From NCBI GenBank assembly GCA_964462985.1, contig CAYXAA010000070.1, positions 1 through 11,036 of the forward strand: a DNA stretch of 11,036 nucleotides. The letters run 5' to 3'. Under the pieces are notes generated by a model. That model had not been told where the DNA came from. It was given only the letters and a program-made list of their open reading frames with translations, and did no database searches. Within the stretch, counting starts at the first letter, position 1. The number at the start of each line of letters is the position of its first letter. A program made the position numbers and the translations under genes. Positions 6,931-11,036 of the stretch are shown in pieces. The DNA is from CAYXAA01 sp964462985 (lineage in GTDB: Bacteria > Pseudomonadota > Alphaproteobacteria > Rhizobiales > Stappiaceae).

Positions 6931-8361
6931 TTGACTCCCCGACAACGTCTTGTCGCGCTCGTCGTGGCGTGCGCGCTTTTCATGCAGACCCTGGATTCCA
7001 CCATTTTGGGCACCGCCCTTCCGGCGATCGGGCGGAGCTTTGGAATCGACCCTGTCCGCCTGCACTTGGCGATGACGTCCTATCTCATCGCTCTTGCCGT
7101 GTTCATGCCGATGAGCGGCTGGGTCGCCGACAGGTTCGGGACACGCAACGTGTTTCGTCTTGCCGTGATCGTCTTTGTCGGCAGCTCGATCGGCTGCGGT
7201 GCCGCACAGTCCGTCGGCGAGCTCGTTGGCATGCGGGTCCTTCAGGGCCTTGGCGGCGCAATGATGATGCCGGTGGCCCGTCTCGCCCTGCTGCGGTCGG
7301 TTCCAAAGTCCTCCCTCGTCATCGCAATGACCTGGGTGACGGTGCCGGCTCTGCTCGGACCGGTTGTCGGTCCGCCACTCGGCGGCTTGATCGTCACCTA
7401 TGCCAGCTGGCCCTGGATCTTCTGGCTGAATGTTCCGATCGGGGCCGTCGGCATCGTTCTGGCAACCCTGTTCTTCGAGGACGTTCGGGCAAACGACGTC
7501 GCCAAATTCGATTGGGCTGGGTTTGCCTTGTCGGGGATGGCGATCGCCGGCCTGCTGTTCGGCTTCGAACTCGCCCCTCACGCAGACCGGTTCGGTTGGA
7601 CCGGGTACGCGCTGCTCGGAGGAGGTATTGCAGCCAGCGCCGCCTATGTCCGGCACGCCTTCCGGCACCCGGCGCCGATCATCGACCTTCGCCTGATGGC
7701 AATCTCGACGTTCAACGTCAGCGTTGTCAGCGGAACTTTGTTCCGATTCGGCATCGGTGCGATTCCGTTCCTGCTCCCGCTGATGCTACAGCAGGCTTTC
7801 GGCAAGACCGCCTTGTCCACCGGCCTCATCACCTTCGCCGCTGCTGCCGGCGCCATGTCGATGAAATTCGTCGCCCCGCGTGTTCTGGCGCGATCGGGTT
7901 TCCGCACCGTTCTGGTGTGGAACACCGTACTGGCGTCGATCTCGATCGCCGCCTGCGCCCTTTTCAGCAGTACGACGCCGGCATGGGTGATGATCAGCGT
8001 CCTTTTCGTCGGAGGGTTCTTCCGCTCGCTGCAGTTTACCGCGCTCAACGCCGTTGCTTTCGCGGACCTCGACGAGCGTCAGATGAGCCGGGCCACCGGC
8101 TTCACCGCGATGATGCAGCAGGTCTCGCTGTCCGTCGGGGTCAGCGTCGCCGCCCTTAGCTTGACGCTGACCTCAACCCTGCGCGGCGTCGCTGAGGCAA
8201 ACACGGTCGACTACGCGTTGGCCTTCCTCGTCGTCGCCATCTTCATGCTGCTATCGCTCATCTCCTGCACGCGGCTCGCGCCAGATGCCGGTGCGGCAGT
8301 GTCCGGTCACGCGGCGACGGTCGGCGGCGCCGCTAGGCCACCGTCGGACACACGGGTCTGA
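6931..8361 (+). CDS. MFS multidrug-type transporter, DHA2/MdtD-like
   Basis: A 476-residue inner-membrane protein of the major facilitator superfamily, expected to export drugs or other small molecules by proton antiport. Substrates cannot be told from sequence. Family marks: LDSTILGTALP in the first membrane helix (Asp22), motif A GWVADRFGTRN at 63-73 between helices 2 and 3, the antiporter-type motif C region LLGPVVGPPLGG at about 141-152, and WPWIFWLNVPIG at 160-171. Hydrophobic segments continue to about residue 448, consistent with 12-14 membrane helices. The pattern resembles E. coli MdtD. The start is a TTG at 6931: helix 1 would be destroyed by starting at the first ATG, and no ATG or GTG occurs upstream in frame after the promoter. 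A weak GGA is 9 nt upstream. The polar C-terminal tail (about 450-476) looks unstructured. It is divergent from guaB and convergent with rlmE. Confidence 0.92.
   Translation: MTPRQRLVALVVACALFMQTLDSTILGTALPAIGRSFGIDPVRLHLAMTSYLIALAVFMPMSGWVADRFGTRNVFRLAVIVFVGSSIGCGAAQSVGELVGMRVLQGLGGAMMMPVARLALLRSVPKSSLVIAMTWVTVPALLGPVVGPPLGGLIVTYASWPWIFWLNVPIGAVGIVLATLFFEDVRANDVAKFDWAGFALSGMAIAGLLFGFELAPHADRFGWTGYALLGGGIAASAAYVRHAFRHPAPIIDLRLMAISTFNVSVVSGTLFRFGIGAIPFLLPLMLQQAFGKTALSTGLITFAAAAGAMSMKFVAPRVLARSGFRTVLVWNTVLASISIAACALFSSTTPAWVMISVLFVGGFFRSLQFTALNAVAFADLDERQMSRATGFTAMMQQVSLSVGVSVAALSLTLTSTLRGVAEANTVDYALAFLVVAIFMLLSLISCTRLAPDAGAAVSGHAATVGGAARPPSDTRV
8315..8346. terminator. Possible hairpin at the transporter/rlmE convergent junction
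   Basis: CGACGGT (8315-8321) and ACCGTCG (8340-8346) are perfect 7-bp arms. The 18-nt loop contains the palindrome GCGGCGCCGC-like core. The hairpin lies inside the 3' end of the transporter gene and 26 bp beyond the rlmE stop, so it could serve rlmE. No T-run follows on either strand. Confidence 0.3.
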
Positions 8362-8371
8362 GGCCATCGGC

Positions 8372-9082
8372 TCAATCGTCGTCATCCTGCCGCGGCCGGC
8401 CGCGGAAGCCCTTGGCGAGGACATAGAGCTCCGGGCTCTCCTTGCGGCTCGCCGGCGGCTTGACGTGCGCCACCATGGCGAAATCGCGCTTCAGCTCTGC
8501 CAGCAGCGTCCCTTCGGTGCCGCCGCGAAATACCTTGGAGAGGAACGCGCCGCCCTCGACCAGATTTTGCCTGGCAAACTCGGCTGCGACCTCGAACAGG
8601 TGCATTGTTCGCAGGTGGTCGGTCTTGCGGTGCCCCGTCGTCGGGGCCGCCATGTCGGAAAGAACGATATCGGGCTTTCCCCTGAGCGCAGCCAGGAGCG
8701 CGCCCGGTGCATCGTCGTCGAGAAAATCCTTCTGCAGGAAGACGACGCCAGGCAGCGGATCCATCTCCAGATAGTCGATGCCAACGACAGTCGGCATTTC
8801 GTCGGTCGACCCGGTTGCGGCTGCGGCGACCTGGCACCAGCCGCCCGGGGCCGCGCCCAGATCGACCACGCGCTGACCCGGCTTCAACAGCTTGTAGCGA
8901 TCGTTGATCTCGATCAGCTTGTAGGCGGCGCGGGACCGATAGCCCTCGAGCTTGGAGCGGTGCACGTAGGGATCGTTGATGTGGCGCTCGAGCCAGCGGG
9001 TCGAGGAGTCCTTCCGGTGGCGGGCCGTCTTCACGCGCTGGTGCAGGCCACGGTCGCCGCGCCCGCGGCCGGATCCGCTCAT
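8372..9082 (-). CDS. rlmE: 23S rRNA (uridine-2'-O-)methyltransferase RlmE (FtsJ/RrmJ)
   Basis: RlmE methylates the ribose of U2552 in the A-loop of 23S rRNA on the assembled 50S subunit, using S-adenosylmethionine. The 236-residue protein has the SAM motif DLGAAPGGW (74-82) and the full catalytic K-D-K-E tetrad: Lys55 (SRAAYKL), Asp143 (LSDMAAP), Lys183 (LSKVFRG) and Glu218 (SPELYVL). These match E. coli Lys38/Asp124/Lys164/Glu199 with offsets of 17 and 19. The basic, Gly/Arg-rich N-terminus (SGSGRGRGDRG) is longer than in E. coli. The start ATG 9082 overlaps the TGA of the upstream phosphatase gene (ATGA) and has GGAG 9 nt upstream (9092-9095). The frame continues upstream, but only as a shadow of that gene. 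It ends 10 bp from the convergent transporter gene. Confidence 0.96.
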   Translation of the reverse strand: MSGSGRGRGDRGLHQRVKTARHRKDSSTRWLERHINDPYVHRSKLEGYRSRAAYKLIEINDRYKLLKPGQRVVDLGAAPGGWCQVAAAATGSTDEMPTVVGIDYLEMDPLPGVVFLQKDFLDDDAPGALLAALRGKPDIVLSDMAAPTTGHRKTDHLRTMHLFEVAAEFARQNLVEGGAFLSKVFRGGTEGTLLAELKRDFAMVAHVKPPASRKESPELYVLAKGFRGRPRQDDDD

Positions 9083-10584
9083 CGCCCGTGACTCCGCTGC
9101 TCCGTCCGCTGCGGCGGCCGGCTCCGCCGCCACACACCGTCCTTTGCCATCAGTTCCATCAGGATACCCTCGCGCAGGCCACGGTCGGCCACCCTGAGCC
9201 GGCGGCACGGCCAGCGCCGGCGGATCGCCTCCAGGATCGCACAGCCTGCGAGCACCAGATCGGCGCGATCGGCGCCGATACAGGGGTTGCCGACACGCTC
9301 CTCGTAAGGCATGCCGCGCAGCCGCTCGATCATCGCGGAAACGTCCTGCTGCTCGAGCCAGGCGCCGTCGACCCGCCGTCGGTCGTAGCGCTTGAGACCG
9401 AAGTGCACACCGGCGAGCGTGGTCACCGTCCCGGAGGTGCCGAGCATGTGAACCTTGCCCGAGCAGATCGCCTCGCTGAGCTGCTCGCCGAGCGCGAAGG
9501 CTTCCAAATGCTCCGCCGCATCGTGGACCATCGCCTCGAAGATCTCGGATGAAACGTGCTTGCCACCATGCCGCTCGGCGAGGTTGACGACGCCGACCGG
9601 AAGCGAGATCCAGGTCCGGATGAAGCGGGTCAGCGCATAGCCCCTGGCTCCGCAGCGGTTGCGCAGGTCGAGCCAGACGATCTCCGACGAGCCACCGCCA
9701 ATGTCGAACAAAACCACGCCGTCGGCATCGGGATCGACCAGCGAGGCACAGCCGGCGACGGCGAGCCGGGCTTCGGTCTGCCGGCTGACGATCTCGAGGC
9801 TGAGCCCGATCTCGCTGCGGACGCGATCGACGAAGGCCGGCCCGTTCTCCGCGGCGCGGCAGGCTTCCGTGGCGATCAGGCGCGAGCGGCTCACGCCGCG
9901 CTCGACCAGCTTGTCGCGGCAGACGGCCAGCGCCTCAAGGGCCCGTTCCATTGCGGCGTCGCCGAGACGACAGCCTCGGCCAAGTCCCTCCCCAAGCCGT
10001 ACAATCCGGGAATAGGCATCGACCACCCGAAAGCCGCGGCCGTCGGGGCGAGCCACGAGAAGGCGGCAATTGTTGGTGCCAAGATCGAGTGCCGCGTAGA
10101 GCAGATCACGCGTCACACCGTCGCGGGCGGGTTGCTGCCGTACGAGGATCGTCGCAGCTGGGCGCTTGGCTGGCCCGTGCCCGCCGCCATGCGCAGGCCC
10201 TGGCCCCGCGGTCGATGCCGCACCGTCATACTGCCTGCTTGGATCCGGCGGCGAGGGCTGTCGCAAGACGGGTTTGAGGTCCTCTCGCCCCTTGCAATCG
10301 TGTTGCGATTTCAGCGTTCCGGCTTCCGGCCCGCGGAACTGATACGCTCGCCGTTCGGCCCGGTTGGGCCGCCTTCGGTTCTTGCGCCGTCCCGGTTTCG
10401 GCTCCCGGCACGCGGCGTCCTTGCACGGTTCGGATTCGGTGAGAACGACCGCCGACGGGTCAATCTTCCCCTTCCGCTTCTTGCGTCGGCGCCGCCTGGT
10501 GCCAGCGACGCCGTCCGCCCCTGCTGCCGTCGTGCCGGGGACCGGCCGGCCGAAGCCCAGCCTTACGTCACCCGAGTCATCCAC
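9079..10584 (-). CDS. Ppx/GppA-family phosphatase (exopolyphosphatase / pppGpp phosphatase) with basic N-terminal extension
   Basis: The family hydrolyses terminal phosphates of polyphosphate (Ppx) or converts pppGpp to ppGpp (GppA); sequence alone does not separate the two. With the start chosen here the protein has 501 residues. The actin-like catalytic core begins near 160 with the first phosphate motif AALDLGTNNCRLLV. TEACRAAENG near 239-248 carries the expected catalytic Glu region. The second phosphate motif DIGGGSSE is at 294-301, and LGTSGTVTTLAG at about 381-392. The C-terminal HD-like domain of long Ppx forms is absent. The N-terminal 155 residues are low-complexity, with two basic clusters (RRRRRKKRKGK at 30-40; GRRKNRRRPNRAERR at 65-79). 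GTG 10584 is chosen because TAGGGA lies 5 nt upstream and a promoter can be placed just before it. The frame is open to 10854, but that end overlaps the tRNA promoter. Its stop overlaps the rlmE start. Confidence 0.88.
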   Translation of the reverse strand: MDDSGDVRLGFGRPVPGTTAAGADGVAGTRRRRRKKRKGKIDPSAVVLTESEPCKDAACREPKPGRRKNRRRPNRAERRAYQFRGPEAGTLKSQHDCKGREDLKPVLRQPSPPDPSRQYDGAASTAGPGPAHGGGHGPAKRPAATILVRQQPARDGVTRDLLYAALDLGTNNCRLLVARPDGRGFRVVDAYSRIVRLGEGLGRGCRLGDAAMERALEALAVCRDKLVERGVSRSRLIATEACRAAENGPAFVDRVRSEIGLSLEIVSRQTEARLAVAGCASLVDPDADGVVLFDIGGGSSEIVWLDLRNRCGARGYALTRFIRTWISLPVGVVNLAERHGGKHVSSEIFEAMVHDAAEHLEAFALGEQLSEAICSGKVHMLGTSGTVTTLAGVHFGLKRYDRRRVDGAWLEQQDVSAMIERLRGMPYEERVGNPCIGADRADLVLAGCAILEAIRRRWPCRRLRVADRGLREGILMELMAKDGVWRRSRPPQRTEQRSHGR

Positions 10585-10639
10585 GTTTGTCCCTACTGCC
10601 GCTCCGGTGGGCGTGCAGCCTTCAAACTCTGTTGGCGCC

Positions 10640-10667
10640 AGTGTAACAGCTTGATAGACGGCTGCAA
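10640..10667 (-). promoter_or_regulatory. Candidate promoter of the ppx/gppA-rlmE operon
   Basis: On the minus strand TTGCAG (10662-10667), 16 bp, then TACACT (10640-10645). It would start transcription about 50 nt before the chosen GTG start at 10584. This supports a start at 10584 rather than the longer open frame, but the match is moderate. Confidence 0.4.
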
Positions 10668-10784
10668 TGCCGTCGGTCGGCACGCCAAGGCTTTTGCCCG
10701 GATAGGAAAGCGAACGCCACCGGGCCGTATCAGGGGCGCTTTTCGCCGCGGCGCGAGCCCGGCTTGCGGAAGGATGGCCTGCGT

Positions 10785-10806
10785 CGGGCCGGCACGTGCC
10801 GGCCCG
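10785..10806. repeat. Perfect 22-bp GC-rich palindrome
   Basis: CGGGCCGGCAC (10785-10795) is followed at once by its exact complement GTGCCGGCCCG (10796-10806), centred on CACGTG. It lies between the ppx/gppA promoter (minus) and the tRNA promoter (plus), 43 bp before the tRNA -35 box. It may be a protein binding site or a terminator of incoming transcription; no T-run follows. Confidence 0.6.
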
Positions 10807-10848
10807 TTGCGCCACATGGCTCGCCGTGGAAAAACCCGCCGCGCGGTG

Positions 10849-10877
10849 TTGCATCCCTTCGCGCGCTTGCGTATATA
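10849..10877 (+). promoter_or_regulatory. Strong promoter with GC-rich discriminator for tRNA-Gln
   Basis: TTGCAT (10849-10854), an ideal 17-bp spacer and TATATA (10872-10877) are followed by the GC-rich discriminator GGGCGCGTC. A GC-rich discriminator after a good -10 box is typical of stable-RNA promoters under growth-rate or ppGpp control. The start would fall near 10884, giving a leader of about 100 nt before the tRNA, to be removed by processing. Confidence 0.65.
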
Positions 10878-10982
10878 GGGCGCGTCACACGGGCACCGAT
10901 TTTTGACCGGCGGCACACCATTGCATTGCCGCGGTCGCAGCCGTGACGCAAGACTCCTCCTCCGTGGAGCGAGTGCACGGAT

Positions 10983-11036
10983 TGGGGAATAGGTTAACGG
11001 TAGACCCGCGGACTCTGACTCCGTTAGTCCTGGTTC
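10983..11036 (+). tRNA. tRNA-Gln (anticodon CUG), 3' end cut by window
   Basis: The cloverleaf can be read by eye. The 5' acceptor strand is TGGGGAA (10983-10989), with U8 at 10990. The D arm is GGTT/GACC with AACGGTA in the loop (10992-11006). The anticodon stem is GCGGA/TCCGT (11008-11012, 11020-11024), its loop C-T-CTG-A-C placing anticodon CTG at 11015-11017. The variable loop is TAGT. The 5' T-stem CCTGG (11029-11033) is followed by TTC at the window end. A U1-initial acceptor and this body are characteristic of bacterial tRNA-Gln. The T-loop rest, 3' acceptor strand and CCA lie outside the window. Confidence 0.95.

Noticed and set aside
6867..8159. Plus-strand open frame overlapping the MFS gene in another frame
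   Set aside because: It is an Arg-rich frame shadow; the overlapping frame has membrane helices and MFS motifs.
10585..10854. 90-codon upstream extension of the ppx/gppA gene
   Set aside because: It would cover the 22-bp palindrome and the tRNA promoter, has low-complexity composition, and GTG 10584 has a better ribosome binding site. A start somewhere in between (for example GTG near 10683) is not fully excluded.
9556..10878. Plus-strand open frame of about 440 codons opposite the ppx/gppA gene
   Set aside because: It is antisense to conserved Ppx/GppA motifs, has no recognisable domain, and runs into the tRNA promoter.
1..11036. Mobile element, CRISPR array, toxin-antitoxin or defence system
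   Set aside because: No transposase, integrase, terminal repeats with target duplications, spaced repeat array, or recognised defence or toxin protein is present. The MarR-TPR pair is not a known system of these kinds.

Overview
The window is GC-rich chromosomal DNA with the layout and protein sequences of an alphaproteobacterium, most likely of the Hyphomicrobiales (Rhizobiales) group. This assignment is inference. It rests on base composition, protein features such as an Arg/Lys-rich N-terminal extension on a Ppx/GppA phosphatase, and a gene order (ppx/gppA, rlmE, transporter, guaB, rsmB, guaA) that I recall as typical of rhizobia and relatives. I see no mobile element, CRISPR array or rRNA.

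Layout, left to right. guaA (GMP synthase, minus strand) runs off the left edge and lacks only its last dozen or so codons. Upstream of it on the same strand is a MarR-family regulator with an AT-rich imperfect palindrome before its start. A roughly 500-bp, locally AT-richer, gene-free stretch follows, then a plus-strand gene for a soluble protein of eight TPR repeats. This gene converges on rsmB (16S rRNA m5C methyltransferase), which lies 45 bp downstream of guaB (IMP dehydrogenase); both are on the minus strand and probably form an operon. A 271-bp divergent intergenic region separates guaB from a plus-strand MdtD/DHA2-type MFS transporter. That region carries a striking 24-bp inverted repeat plus a third copy of the half-site on the transporter's probable -35 box. 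The transporter converges, with a 10-bp gap, on rlmE (23S rRNA 2'-O-methyltransferase). rlmE is coupled to the upstream ppx/gppA-type phosphatase by an ATGA overlap. On the right edge a strong promoter with a GC-rich discriminator drives a tRNA-Gln(CUG) gene that is cut by the window end.

How it fits together. guaB and guaA are the two steps from IMP to GMP. The Ppx/GppA protein acts on polyphosphate and/or pppGpp, so the region links guanine nucleotide supply with stringent-response metabolism. rsmB and rlmE modify the small and large ribosomal subunits. These are mainly conserved housekeeping genes; the accessory parts are the MarR regulator, the TPR gene and the transporter. I find no convincing new multi-gene system. 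The most interesting signals are regulatory: the half-site array before the transporter, the MarR operator, the inverted repeat in the guaA leader, and a perfect 22-bp palindrome between ppx and the tRNA.
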